A DNA stretch of 64,000 bases from Eonycteris spelaea (GCA_003508835.1 PUFA01000086.1:620001-684000); one strand, 5' to 3'. Positions 22,501 through 35,285 are shown, counted from the first letter of the stretch. Notes: a model not told the origin generated them from the sequence alone. Translations and numbers: made by a program.

Positions 22501-25500
22501 CTGAGGCAGTGATGAACTTAGATCTTTTCCAGTGATAACAGAATCACTGTGGTTCTGCCTACTTCTGCCAGGATAACACTTTAAATTCCCCCACACTTGT
22601 TAACACTATCTGAAGTTAAATGTCCATCTGTTTGTGATTTGAGAGATGTTGGCAAATAGAAGAAAGACAAAGAAACTCCTATTTTAGATAGATTTAACCT
22701 TTTCCAAATTTGTTAGAGATCCTTTGCAAAATCATATTGTCAAAATGATCAATTAAGAGAAAACACATATTTTAACTCTTACTTTATCTGTCAGCATATG
22801 ATCCAATACCATTAAGTTAGATATTCGATAGCATAAGATATTTTCCTGAAATATCTCCTCAAGATTATTATTATAATACAAAAAAGACCATCCTAAAAGC
22901 TAATGGTCAAACCTAATCAAAATTAAGTGATGGATTATAGGGCTTATATATAAGTAAATTTTACCGATAGGATTAAATTAGTTAAGACATTATGAAAAAT
23001 TTGGTATGCTAACAATAATTCTACAAATTCAGAAGGTTTAGAGCTTGACAAAATTGCCAATGTGAAATAGCATCAAGCAAATAGACATTTATTTTGAAAA
23101 ATATAAATTATGCATAATTATAGATATTTATATACTGATATTTAACTCAGGAAACAGAAGACAGGTTGAGGTTTGATTTAAATTTACACATTCATATCCT
23201 AAAAGGTCTACAAAATGCACCTTTTACTTACTATATCATGTAAACTGGTCTATTTCATCATTTGAATATAAATTAATAAATGGAAAGTATCTTTATATGT
23301 AAATTCAGGCAAAGTCATGTCTAAAAATCTTCCTTATCATATCATATTGCAAAAGAGAATTTGAGTTCTGTATATTAAGTATTTAGCAAAACTGTCAGTA
23401 TAAAATATTCTATGAATATTAGCACTAAATGTAAACATCCAGTAAGAAAAGCTACTCAGTCTATTCAGCTAGTATGTTTTCTTCTTCCTTTTTTCATAAC
23501 AGATATTTGAGAAATATTAGAAAGAAATATAAAAGTTTAAACATCTAAAATCAATGAGACATCCAGCAAGTTTTTATAGCTATGTATTATATACATTTAA
23601 GTAGTTACCTTTAATTTATCAGCTTTTCAGCATTAAAAGCTTAAGCAAGTTTTAGTAAGAGACATTAAATGAGGACTCTCAAGCACATTTACTCTTTGTA
23701 ATGTCCATGATTGTCCATGTCCAAGCATATTTTTCAATAATTAAATATTTACTTCCTGAAACAAACAATTAAAATATCCCTTGTATTATTACTACATTCA
23801 GAATGTATAACACAGTCATACCTGAGAATATAGTCTTAGAAGGAGAAACTATATCTAAATGAGACATGCATTACAAATGAAATACGGATGTACACAAATG
23901 TTCAATTCTCCTAACCGGTAGGTTTCTCATTATAAATTAGAACTGTGCTCTTAAACACATGTGGGACATAAAAAGATATAAATGAAAGATCTTATTTCCA
24001 TCTTCAGAAAGTAAATACAGCTAGCATCCATGTCTCTGACCCTTAACTGTCAATATCTCCTTAGATTTTATCATCAATCACTCACACCTGCAGATGCAGT
24101 CCCAAGCCCCAATCATTTTCAGTGTCATATTAGGAAAGGAAAGATCTAGTTAAATCTTTTAAGTATTTTGGAGGTGGCAGAGATTATAGTCATATTGCCA
24201 CATGGAGACATATTGCTCCCAGCACTTCCTAATTCTTCTATATATGTATGTGTTAGATCATTACTAATAGGTCAATAACTCGTCCTTCTCACCTCTGACT
24301 AGAAACACTATTTTTTTTCAAAGTTCATTAATGTTTTTAGCTGTTTTTATTGTCATAACTTTCAAAAATACCAGGAAAATATCATTTCATGCTGCCAAAA
24401 TAATCTATGAGAAAAAATAAAAAGCTAGCAGCATGCTACTGTAAGTGCAAGCTGATTTTTGTGTAGTCATCTTTGTAACTGTTTAAGGCCCAGTTCTTAC
24501 CCTGGAAATCTGTTGCTTAACACCTGATGCTTAACACTTCATACAAATCAAGTCTAGCTGAACTGGCATTCCTCATAGTCTTACAAATACATCACTGTCA
24601 TAATAATTAAAGGCAGTAGAAACAATCAGTTTACTAGAAACTGACATTGAAATCTAGAAAGAATGAAACTAAAGGCAAAGGAGAAATGAGCATCACAAAT
24701 TTTAAATACACAGTTCTCCAAAAATAAACCCCCACAGAGAGGCATATTTATATACACACATAAATTAGTGCTAAATGAAACCTGTATTTAGCAAAACCTA
24801 TACACTTAAAAATCACCGTTAGTTAATTATTCCAGACATTATTACCTAATAAGCCTCAGAGACCATTATTGTCATTTTGGTTCCTCTAGTAGGCAAAATA
24901 CAAATATCAAACTTAGCACAGAGTTTAATGAATGGATAAATATTAGAAACCACAGCTCTCGAAGTAGTAAATCGTTAGTAAGGACTTACTACTTTTAGTA
25001 CTTGACATTTACTCCTATTTCTTTTTCTTTTTGTATTGGTTGTATCTATTATTAAATACCTTCCTGCTTTGGAGGTAATCTATTTAATAAAGAAACAAAA
25101 AGTGCTTTTTTCTTTGAGGTTTCCTTAACACAAGCATCACCTTTGTAAAATGTCCTCTAAGGCAATTGGACTGCATCATACCAACGTATGATACCCTGAA
25201 TGCAACTTAGCAGGAAAAAAGGATAATTCGATTATGTGAGAAATATACAGATGGTGTTAATGTCTATTAAAAAAAATAATTTAAGAATTCAAGTGAGAGA
25301 AATCCCTCAAAAACTTGATAATAAATATCTGATAAAGTCTTGGGTGGAAGAGTAATCCTAGAAATAATTTGATTTACTATCATTATTATATTTTATCCTG
25401 ACAATATTAAAAATTTTATATACTAAGATTTTATTGCAATTTCAGTCTATAGGCTCTCAACACAATAAAATTACTTCATCAACTAGCATTTTAATTCAAG

Positions 25501-25618
25501 GGGATGATTCATCAACCTAGTTGATAAAACTGACCAGTACCAACCAGCTTAAGTTATCTGGAATCTAAAAGCACAGCTGATTTCCCTACTAGTGGATAAG
25601 ACTGAAATTATGCTATTA
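22501..25618. other. Unassigned AT-rich sequence
   Basis: About 3.1 kb without a recognised gene or repeat. Confidence 0.5.
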
Positions 25619-25660
25619 AAAAAACAAAAACAAAAAAAAAAAAACAAAAAAACAAAAAGA
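25619..25660. repeat. A-rich (CAAAA)n repeat
   Basis: A-runs broken by single C residues over about 42 bp. Confidence 0.9.
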
Positions 25661-26590
25661 CATTCAATAGAAGCTTATACCTTCAGGCCTCAAACTTCAG
25701 CCTAGCCTTTAATTAAATATTAGGGCAATGGTTCTCTCCAGTATTTTATAAAGTAAACATTAATGGTAGAGTGTACATGGGGAAAAAATAATAGCCTGTG
25801 GGAGAGGCAATTCATGAGAAGATATCTCAAAAAAGCTTCAGTTTTGACTTCAGATTAAAGGGGATGCAAAACAAATAAACAAACCATGAAAGAAAGAAAG
25901 GTCAAGAAATCTCAAATATTCCTATAAGCAAAATTTTCCCCTAAAAGAAGTCTTCATTTTGTTAGGTGCGAGGCTTGATTTATTAGGTGTTGTTGTCTGT
26001 TTCATGTCTCTTGCACATGGGTATTGGTGAGGCCACAACATTATGTGATGAGTAAAAGACAGTCTACGTGTACAAATAGAAGATTGGAGGCAGTGTGAGA
26101 TATACAAATGGCAAAGAAAATCTACAGGGAAAAAGAATAAGGGTATGGGGAAAAGAAATATGTTGTAAGAAAAAATTAAGTTCATGCTATGTAGAGTATG
26201 ATAGAAAACTTTTTCAATCTTTTTGCTCAAACTTCACTAAAATATCAATTTCCGGTTTATATGTTTGATTTGTTTTGGGAGATACCATAAAGGGTGACTG
26301 AGGTCAGTTGCTTTGGAAACAGACTTTAAGACAGTTATTTGTATGTAATTATTTCAGAATTAACACCTATGAGTAGTCTCACCATGATGCACTTGTTACA
26401 GATCTTTATATAACATCTTCTATCTCACCCACCACCACCACCACCAGACCAGTCACTGGATGCTGGCTGTTCAGCAGGGTGTGAGTGTGATCTTGGTCAC
26501 AGCAGCCACTTTAGCTTAAAACAGTTTCTAAACTGGGAATGAGTTGAGAGCTATCAGCAGTTAACACTGCTTACAGTTTAGGGGAATGAA
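25661..26590. other. Unassigned; host sequence of the L1 insertion
   Basis: Holds a (CCA)n run at about 26428-26446. 26280-26590 and the bases after 27606 look like one continuous sequence split by the L1. That host sequence has mid-range GC and may be an older repeat, which I cannot name. Confidence 0.45.
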
Positions 26591-26602
26591 AGAACAATCT
26601 TG
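26591..26602. repeat. Left target-site duplication of the L1 (12 bp)
   Basis: AGAACAATCTTG, matched by AGAGCAATCTTG at 27595-27606 (11 of 12 identical). Confidence 0.85.
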
Positions 26603-27594
26603 TTGATTGTGTCTTTTGCTGTGCAGAAGCTTTTAAGTTTGATGTAGTCCTGCTTGTTGATTTTTGCTTTTGTTGTTTAAACTTTTGAAGTTTTATCCAA
26701 AAAATTATTGCCAAGACCAATATCAAGGCGCTTCCTTCTTTTGTTTTCTTCTAGGAGTTTTATGGTATCAGTTTTACATTTAAGTTTTAGATTCATTTCG
26801 AGTTTAGTTTTGTGAGTGGTGTAAGATAGAGCTAAAATTTCATTATTCTGCATATGGTTATCCATTTTTTCCAAACAATTTGTTGAAGAAACTATCCATT
26901 TCCCATCGGGTGTTCTTGGGTCTCTTGGCTAATATTAGTTGACTGTATATGCAGTGGTTTAATTCTGGACTCTCTTCTGTTCCATTGTTCCATGTGTCTA
27001 TTAAATACTTAAGTGTCCATCAATGAACAAATGGATTAAGAAAACGTGATATATATATACATATATATATATATATACATACATATGTCATATATATGGT
27101 GTATCACATATATAATGAAATATTATTCAGCCATGAGAAAGTAGGACATCCTGTCATTTGCAATAACATGGATGGACCTTGAGGACATTATGCTAAGTGA
27201 GATAAGTCAGACAGAGAAAGATAAATATTGGATGACATCACTTATATGTGAAATCTTAAAAGCCAAACTTTTAAACACAGAAAATAGGAGAGATGTTTAA
27301 GAGTATAAACTTAAATCTAGTAGATAAATAAGTCATGGAGCTATACACACAGTGTAGTGATTATAGACAAAAATACCATTTTATAAATATCATATTTGTT
27401 GGAAGACTAGATTTTAATTATTCACACCACAAAAAAAGAAATAATTATGCAAAATGATAGAAAGTTAGCTAATATACAATGGCAACCATTATATTATGTA
27501 TTGCAAGCAATATTAGTCTCAAATCAATGTTGTACACCTTTAAGTTAAATGTATATCAGATATATTTCAATTGAAAAAAAAAAAAAAAAGAGAG
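26603..27594 (+). mobile_element. L1 insertion with 5' inversion (twin priming)
   Basis: 26603 to about 27008 is L1 ORF2 in reverse orientation. Its minus strand encodes recognisable C-terminal ORF2 text (TIKLLEENKRRKRLDIGLGN around 26700-26760). From about 27009 the element switches to the forward orientation at AAGTGTCCATCAATGAACAA. It continues through TATTATTCAGCCATGAGAAA, TAAGTGAGATAAGTCAGACA and the 3' UTR to a 16-A tail (27574-27589). A head-to-head junction with a poly(A) tail and a target duplication is the signature of twin-primed reverse transcription. Both reading segments are broken, so no protein is made. The duplication has only one mismatch, so the insertion is younger than the MIR/L2 copies around it. 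Confidence 0.9.
27048..27115. repeat. (TA)n/CATA microsatellite inside the L1
   Basis: Runs of TA with CATA interruptions lie between the L1 words AAACGTGATATAT and AATGAAATATTATTCAGCC. This is where the L1 consensus itself has a short 'gtatatatatacacaatgg'. It is an expansion of L1's own seed. Confidence 0.9.
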
Positions 27595-27606
27595 AGAGCA
27601 ATCTTG
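27595..27606. repeat. Right target-site duplication of the L1
   Basis: AGAGCAATCTTG directly after the poly(A) tail and a few GA bases; it pairs with 26591-26602. Confidence 0.85.
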
Positions 27607-29045
27607 GTGGTATCCATTAAACAGGTGAAGAAAAACCTCAAAGAGGGATTGAAACAAGAACAAGAATCAAGACTGCCTAGAGAGGGTCACAGCACCTGGG
27701 TAGTTAGAGAGAATTTTCAAAATATGGGAAGCCCTCCTCATGATGAAACAGGTGTAAAGAAGGCAATATGGATTCAAACAAACTTAAGTTGCTTCAGTTT
27801 AATAATCCACCTAATTTAAGTATACTTATTCCTTCGCAGTTTCCATTATTATCCTCTTTTTCCTCTGTTTCCTCTATTATTGCTCATTTTCGCATAAACT
27901 TAAATTCAGAGCTTCTAATTTGAAATAATTTATATAACTCTCTTTTGCACTTATTCAAAGAATAATAGAGAAAGAAAAAAAAAAGAGAAAATTAAAACAG
28001 ATTTATTTTTGCCAACAGAAAAATGTAGGTGATTTATAGAAAGGCTGGAAACAAAGGCTCCTTAAGAGTTTTCCAAAGTATGTCAGCTAATAGCATGGGG
28101 CTTTAGATCTTTTCTTTATTACAGTCGATCCTGTTTGAAATAAGGAGATCAGTAGAGTTGAGCTAGCAAAAGAATGAAAACTCTGAACAGATTTATTAAA
28201 TATTTGCATACTCTATGCAGACAGGATGAGAAGATACTAACCAAGACATTGTGAAACAAGGAAAGTCATTAGACACACATTGACTTACCACATTCAAGAT
28301 GTAAGAAAGTTCCCTTCACCAGATTTTGCAGTGATCTACTGACACTAGGCAAAGCGTACAAAAAAGGTGCTAATACAAATGCCAGGTATTTGAACTGATA
28401 AGGTCAATGTGGGGATTTGATCTCAGGGTGATTTACTGATGAATTTCCTTGCTTTTATCAGCATATATTTCTGGTGGAAAAAGACAGGTGTTCTCTGCAG
28501 ACTCCCTGTATATTCCACATTAGCCAAGCATTTTGAGGATACTGTGGCTCCATTAAGTATAGGTCACAAAACCTATTAATAGGAGGTTTAGCCACTATTG
28601 TTTCTTTTGGATAAGTATATGGAAGCAGTATGCCATAAAATAAATAATTAAATAAACTCTCAGAGTATGTGAGGAACTTATATTCTTGCTTACTTTAATA
28701 AAGGTTGTAAGGCCAGAGGTCGTTCATTTATGCTTTTGTGTCTGATTGGTGTTTTTACCCTAATTTTGGAATAATATATAACCTTCCTTAAAATAAGGAT
28801 ATAGCTGGGGGTGAAGGGTGGGGTTATTAATTATTTCAGGTTTCACTATATATAATTCCAAAAGAAATTTTCAATAGTTTTCTACTCTTGAGCAGTCAAT
28901 TGAATTTCATATTAATTACTGAAATCAGTTTACAAGCCCTTGATAATAGCAGCCTGAATAAACAGTCACAGTTAGCTCAATTTATAAAGAGGTCAAAGAC
29001 TCAACACTTGGTTCACATTAAGTTGAGACAGCAGAGTGAAAAACT
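27607..29045. other. Unassigned sequence
   Basis: 27607-27800 continues the mid-GC host sequence of the L1. The plus-strand open frame that spans the L1 tail and this segment is a chimera of the insertion and is not a gene. The remainder is AT-rich and unassigned. Confidence 0.45.
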
Positions 29046-29110
29046 ACGTGTAAAGCGCACATAGGCGGCGCTGGTGGTGCCACGCAGGGGCGATGGCTTT
29101 CATCTTCTTC
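29046..29110. other. CpG-dense patch in CpG-poor DNA
   Basis: Six CpG dinucleotides fall within about 50 bp (for example GCGCACATAGGCGGCGCTGG), whereas the neighbouring kilobases have almost none. An ATG in good context (GGCGATGG, at 29093) opens an 80-codon frame, but the product has no recognised domain. It could be a retroposed 5' UTR, a remnant of a GC-rich repeat, or a small regulatory element. I cannot decide. Confidence 0.4.
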
Positions 29111-30496
29111 CTCCCTCCAGCGTATCTATCTATAGGTTTTCAGGAACTTAAATGCTGCTGCTATATGGAGAAGTCTCTCCTCTTACTCACATATTTACAA
29201 CTTCCAATTCCGAAGAAAGAGAAAATTCGAATACTTTTTTTAAGTAGCAGAACTATGAAAACAAAACAGACCTCACTGAAGCTTTCTAAGAATGAAAAAC
29301 TACATTCTAGAGCCCAAATTCACTGTCTGAAATAAGGAGCCCAGCCTGGTGAGCAGAACTCTACGTCAAGGATAAAGCCATATATTTTATCAGCTTAACT
29401 CTGTGAGGGTTGAGAGCAACCAAGACCAGAGTTCAGTCATAAACAGAAGCACATTTATCTGAAGTTAACTTTTTTTTTTTTTTTTTTTTTAATGCAAGCA
29501 TTTCTTCTACTTTCTATCGACAATAGCACCCTGACTCTCCTGCTGGAACAATGCTTTGGCTGGAATATAAATTGAGATACCTGCCCTCACCTAGTCACAA
29601 GGTAAACATGACAGAAAATTATCGGAGCACAAGTGAATCCTTCTCTCATTCCTAGTAATTTGAATTATGAGTGAAATGGCACAAGAATGAGAAAAATGAA
29701 TTCACTCCATTCGATTGGTGGTCAACATTGTCAATTTGTTTTTTCTTCTTAGATCCTTGAGGCGTTACTGCACCATTTTCATATACCATCCTCATTCTCA
29801 AGCCCTCTCATCAGTTTTGTGGGCTAGTATCCTCCCAATAAGTTTATTTTATAATTAAACTGGCTAATGTTGATTTTTGTTAGTGTAACAGAAAAATCAT
29901 AATTGACAGCATACCAAGTATATAAGAATGATCTTCACTTATTCTTATACACAACGGTGGAAAAATACTAAATTATTTAGCCCTCTACTGGGTATCTGCT
30001 TTCTTTCAATAATAAACTTTCAATGTGTTCCCCAAAATATTTCTCAGATATGCTCACTGCCATCCATGTAAGATAAATAAGAAAGTCCTTAGTTCAAGGT
30101 GCCGCAATGTTAATCTAGGGAAATACATGATCACTTTTGAACAAGATGGGTAAGAAAATCCTCACTATAAAGAAAAATGGTTAATATAGATTGAAATGTA
30201 AGTCAGTGAGTATAGTATGAATACAATAAAAATTTGTCAATCTGATCTCTAATGTAAATATAGAAATCTTTGAGACATGTGAGATCTCACCATAAGCTAC
30301 TGTGGGTCAACTGTCTCCTACAAAAGCTGTAGGCCGTGAGAACTAGAAGTTTTTCTATCAAAAGAAAATGTGAAACCAGAAATACTTCCCTTGAGGATGA
30401 GGATTTTTTGTGCATTATTTTTCATAATCTTCACTAATAAACTGTGTGAGATTCCATTCCATAATCAGCATAATCTGACAAAGGCATGTTGCTTTT
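29111..30496. other. Unassigned sequence with a 21-T run
   Basis: A 21-T run at 29470-29490 could be the tail of a minus-strand retroposon lying to its right, but no body is recognised there. The rest is unassigned. Confidence 0.45.
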
Positions 30497-31070
30497 ATGT
30501 CCAACGAAAGATGGATGAATAAAGATGAGATTACACACACATACACACACAAAATGGAATATTATACAGCCATGAGAAAGAAGATCCTGTTGTTTTAAAC
30601 AACTGGATGAATCTTGAGGGCATTATGCTAAGGAAAATAAGTCAGATAGCGAAAGCAAATATTGTATGATATCCCTTATATGTGGAATCTAAAAAAGCCA
30701 AGCTTAGACAAATAGCATGGCTGTGGTTACCCATCGTGAATATTGGAGGAAAGTGGTAAATGGGGAGATATTGGTCAAAGAGAACAAACTTCCACTTATA
30801 AGATTAACATAAAAATTCTGGGGATCTAATGTACAACATAGCAATTTAGCTAATAATATGTATTATATACTTGAAAGTGGCTAAGAGAGTAGACCTTATA
30901 TGTTCCACCACAAAAAGAAATGTAATTAAGTGATGGGATGAAAGTATGAGCTAATTCTATGGTGGTAATCATTTTGTAATATATAATTGTATTAAATCAA
31001 CACATTTTACTTCTTAAACTTATACAATGTTACATGTCAATTATGTCTCGATAAAGCTGAATAAAAATGT
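30497..31070 (+). mobile_element. L1 3' end, 5'-truncated
   Basis: Starts within the last ORF2 codons (TGTCCAACGAAAGATGGATG). It passes AATGGAATATTATACAGCC, GGCATTATGCTAAGGAAAAT and CTTATATGTGGAATCTAAAA, and continues through the 3' UTR to ATGTCAATTATGTCTCGATA and AAGCTGAATAAAAATG. A pure poly(A) tail and clear target duplications are gone, so it is older than the twin-primed copy. The 3' end type ('gttatatgtcaattatatctcaataaa') is widespread in non-primate placentals. Confidence 0.85.
30533..30553. repeat. (CA)n/CATA expansion inside the L1
   Basis: ACACACACATACACACACAA lies directly before ATGGAATATTATACAGCC, the same L1 position that carries the TA microsatellite in the copy at 26603-27594. 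Confidence 0.85.
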
Positions 31071-32213
31071 GACCTCTTTTTTATTCATTAGGTGATAAAG
31101 CAATTGTAAAAAAAAATAAAGAAAATTCTGGGATTTGAATGATCTTTTAATAAATGAGAACCAACTATTTTGGAGACATTCGGTAGCCGATCAACCATAA
31201 TAGCACTGAAAGATATAGACCCTTGATCAGCAACAAAGGTCAAAACCAGAGAAGAAACCTAAAATGCAGCAGCAAAATAGGAAGCTCTTTAGAAAAACAG
31301 TATTCCCATAATGTCTCAGATATAAAAATATAGAAGAAAGAACTTTACATGCATTATCCATAGTAAAGGATAATGAAAGCTGCAATATGGAAAAGTCACC
31401 TTAGATTCTACTTTCTCTCTCAATTCTAACTGAACCTTTTTAAAACTAAATGCCTATCAGTAGTTTTACAACATAAGACATTCGGGATCTAGGCATGGGA
31501 GAAATGTCAAACATAGTTTACATTACATGCACATTGCTCATGAAAATGAACACATTCGTGTCAACCATAGGAAGAATCTTGTCATTTTCTTTCATGCGCC
31601 CTTTTTATATTTTGATGCCTTTGTGACAATGCACTTATTATCAAAGCATATTTAGATTTTAATGTTTATTTTTTTCATGTTATTATTAAAATGGTGATGT
31701 ATTTTACAACTAATGAATAGTTATTCATTGAAGTGATTTTTAAGGAACAATCATACTAATATATTTTCCTAATATATACACTATGAATTATTGAGCCCTT
31801 GAGAAAAAAAAATTAAACAAAAATATCAGTTTTTATTTTAAAATAGACTGTTAGTTTTTGGTATTTGAACTAGTAAATATCGGTTCTCTAAATTTTCATA
31901 CTTTTCACTGGATTTTTTAAATATGGTAGCTCACTACGTATCTTTACCATCTGTTTCTCCTAAACACTTCCTTTCTTCTGGAAGGAAGATAGTGCTTTGA
32001 CAGAATATTATCCATATGAAGAAATATTTCAAACACAAGATTCTTTCTTCAATTATCTCAACAGCTGGTGTTATGTGTTTACATTTAGACAGAAGAAACC
32101 TTACAAAGACATGTTGTGCAACTTCAAGAAATTTAGATTTGTCACAGTACAGGGAAAACATCCTGGCGATAATTCAAAGAAGCTTATGTCTCAGAGATAA
32201 GGCGCTTTAAATT
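31071..32213. other. Unassigned; possible retroposed segment at its right end
   Basis: Mostly featureless AT-rich sequence. About 31930-32213 has slightly higher complexity, carries open frames on both strands of 67-75 codons, and ends directly in a poly(A) run. That would fit a small retroposed transcript. No source gene is recognised. Confidence 0.35.
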
Positions 32214-32214
32214 A

Positions 32215-32231
<17 letters not shown>
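32214..32231. repeat. Poly-A run (18) with GAAAA extension
   Basis: Eighteen A are followed by GAAAAGAAAAGAAAC. It may be a retroposon tail; I found no duplicated target site. Confidence 0.85.
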
Positions 32232-32245
<14 letters not shown>

Positions 32246-32454
32246 CAATCTTTAATCAGTGAGGTTATGGAACAAAACTATAGAACAGTATTGACCAGTC
32301 CCTTGGAAGTATTATGTACAGGGTGGATGATTTAGTCACCTGCTATTGAGAGAACTATTGATAGTCATTCAATAGTAGTGATGACACAATCAGTGGAAGG
32401 GCAAATTTTGAGGATGCTATATGAATTCACGGTCTAATGTTATGATATTGTGAA
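32232..32454. other. Unassigned sequence
   Basis: Nothing recognised. Confidence 0.5.
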
Positions 32455-32660
32455 AAAGCATGGACTTTGTAGACAGATATACCTAAGTTCTAATCCTGAC
32501 TCTAAAATTTACCATCAGTATATTTCACTTTCTCAAATTCCATGAGCCTCAGTTTCTATGTCTTTAAAACTAAGCTAATAATGCGTATGTAAGCGCCAAA
32601 TGAAAACTACTATTTTCCCATCACCTAGCAAAAAGCATTGTTCAATTAATATATGTTAAA
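32455..32660 (+). repeat. MIR SINE
   Basis: GCATGGACTTTGTAGACAGA, AAGTTCTAATCCTGACTCTA, GAGCCTCAGTTTCTATGTCT and AAACTAAGCTAATAATGCG follow MIR from its start through the core, then degrade toward TTCAATTAATATATGTTA. Confidence 0.8.
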
Positions 32661-35285
32661 GTAAAATGAAAAAGTACTAAATCACCAATGATTTTCTATT
32701 CCAATTAGTTACAGAAGAATTCACCAATATTAGTAGCAAAGAGATCTTACTTTTTCCAAGCTCTGCCCTCCCACTGCTGGACTTTTCCCAATCTCCCAAA
32801 GGCTCAGGTAGTCTAAAAGAGAATTAGTCTACGTCACACACCCAAAGAAAGACAGCACTATGGTTTAATAAGATGTTGCTGGTCTACTCTAGAATGATGC
32901 TTCAGTTGCCCAGTTCCCTGGAATGATCTCCAATTTTCTCTGAGGGACAAAGAACCCATTCTCTCAGTTCTAATATCTTCTTAGAGTGTCCCTTGTTGGA
33001 CTCCACAATAAGAATTCTTAGTGGTTCTCTTTTAGAACCACACTCAAACATTCTTAAGGATATGGCCAGCTTAGGAGACCTGGAATAAAACTAGGTCCAA
33101 CTTTATGAACTCACACTCATGTTCTCCTTGGGGTTATACAAAGAAAAAAAAATTAAATTTAATGTACATATATTGGGGACATATACTGAATGTATAACAT
33201 TGACCTTGGTTGTGCTATATTTAACCAACAAATTTAACCCTGGTCTGGAACATTTTAAAATAAATAACCGTGCACAGAGAATACACCATTATTTTTTAAA
33301 ACATAGTATATGTAGATATATGTGTGTATATATTCTAGCAGAAATAGAGTGACATGCTCATGAGAATTATAGCAAAATTCCCTGGTGTGATACTCATTGG
33401 CTCTATGAAGCCTGGATTAGGACACATTTCCTGTGTTGACCAATCACTGCGCTTCACCATGCCTATTCCCTTGTCTACTCATGGACCAGTTAGGTGGGAT
33501 ATCACTAATCAAACTATATGAATTAGCATTAATATTGGGAGCTGGGTATCACCCAAGGAAAATTGGTATGCTATTTCCAGAAGGAGAAAATTGAAACAGG
33601 GTAAAAAGCAGTAGATATTTATGTGTATAACCATGTATAAATATATACTAGAGCATGTTATTGCTTTTTACTTTCCTTATATCAATATGAGGAAATAAGG
33701 TTTTGGCCTTTAGTAATTAGAAACTGAATTTAGGTGAATAAATTATTTTTATGAGATATTATTCTATTTTTTCTGCTTCTGACCATGCAGCTTCCCAACC
33801 CTTGACCTAATGCTGAGCTCATTAATGGCTTTCTACCTGTCGGTTCAGTCATCCGTCCTTCTGTAAGACTTGAAACAACTCTGATCAAGAAGAGATGCAT
33901 GTCTGCATTTCAGAACAGAATAAATCTTCAGCTATACAAATCTGACCCAAAAATTGGGTCAAAGAAAGACAAAGAGAAAGGGGAATAAAAAGAAGCAGAG
34001 AGAGCAAAAAGCTAGTTCTATTGTATAAAGATGTCTTTTTCTGTATTCCCCTTGGAAAATAACTGCTTATCCTAGAAACTTTGGTGCTTGGAAAAATAAT
34101 TGTTTAAACTTTTCTGATCCACAGGAGCTTGCCTCAACCTCTTCCGCCTTATTGTTCCATTTGGCTCTATACTTCAGAAATAATAGTTGAAAAAAAAGTT
34201 TCTTTTTCCCCCCCAAGCCTCTCTCTCTTTCCTACTTTCATTTTCTAGACCCTTAATTAAAGCTTTCAGATATGGTAATGCCTAATAAACACCTTATGTA
34301 CTTCCTGAGAGACTGTTTAAGACATAGACAGGGTCATTCCCTTCACACTTGTCAGAAGTGTAATTGGGTCCCCTGTTGGTCTGAATACATGCTCCTAAGG
34401 AAGCACCAGTCCCCCAACATTCTTTAACCCTCAAGGAAGAATCTCACAATTCCTTTTTGTAATCAGCTTGAGTATAAACATAAATTTAAATGGATGCTCA
34501 TCTTTCAAGACCATCTATTCCAGTTCTCTGTAAACTCAGGCTGAGGCAAGAAAAAAAAAAATTAAGTACATTGCATTCTGTAGAAATCTTACATCCTGGA
34601 ATCAGGCCTGAGAACTACCTCCACCTGTGTCTTCAGAGACAGAAATCTTAGAAAGGACATCCTATGCTTGAATCTCCACTCTCATTTATATTTCTCCATC
34701 TCCATCTCAAGTGGAAATACCAGACATTTTCCTATATGGCTAGAGACCTAGGAAGAGCTGGAGACAAGACCCTGAAGGAATCCTACATGCCCTATCTATA
34801 AATTTGGCATCTATCATGTCCCCTTCAGATTCCTTTCATGAGTCAGGATCCTAAGTGGTTCATCATTATTCTAGATTTAAACCACTAACAATAAAAAGCA
34901 ACAACCTTAGCTTTCACAAAATCGATTTCTCATTCTCTTCTAGAATCTAGTGGCTGCGTGACAACTGTTAAGGCACTTAATTTTTTCCCCAATTTTCCTG
35001 GCTGAAATTTGAGCTCATGGCAAGTGTAGTCTGAGTGGTTTCTGGCAATTCACATGTACTTCTGCATGTCTTCCAGTTCTTGGTGACATACACTGGAGTA
35101 CAAGAATGTCATTGGCCCCTAATTTTTAATTTACTGTCCAGTGACCATACAGAACAAAATCCTGACCTCCATTCTTAGGCATTTATTGTGATTCTTTCAT
35201 TCAGAGAGATTTCTCACACATGCTATATACCTGACTTCCAGGAATGAACGAACCAGCATTTAAATTTCCCGCTTCCTCACTCTAA
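32661..35285. other. Unassigned sequence
   Basis: Several stretches with mid-range GC (32750-33080, 33780-34000, 34300-34900) but no gene or repeat that I can name. A C8 run sits near 34208 and a purine-rich stretch at 33960-34010. Confidence 0.45.

Noticed and set aside
26677..26874. 65-codon minus-strand frame with charged residues
   Set aside because: It is the inverted arm of a twin-primed L1 (ORF2 C-terminal text), not a cellular gene.
27571..27819. 82-codon plus-strand frame rich in Lys and Glu
   Set aside because: Begins in the L1 poly(A) tail and reads into the host sequence. It is a chimera created by the insertion.
31997..32200. 67-codon frame that looks protein-like
   Set aside because: No family recognised, and overlapping frames on both strands are open. 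Kept only as part of a possible retroposon observation.
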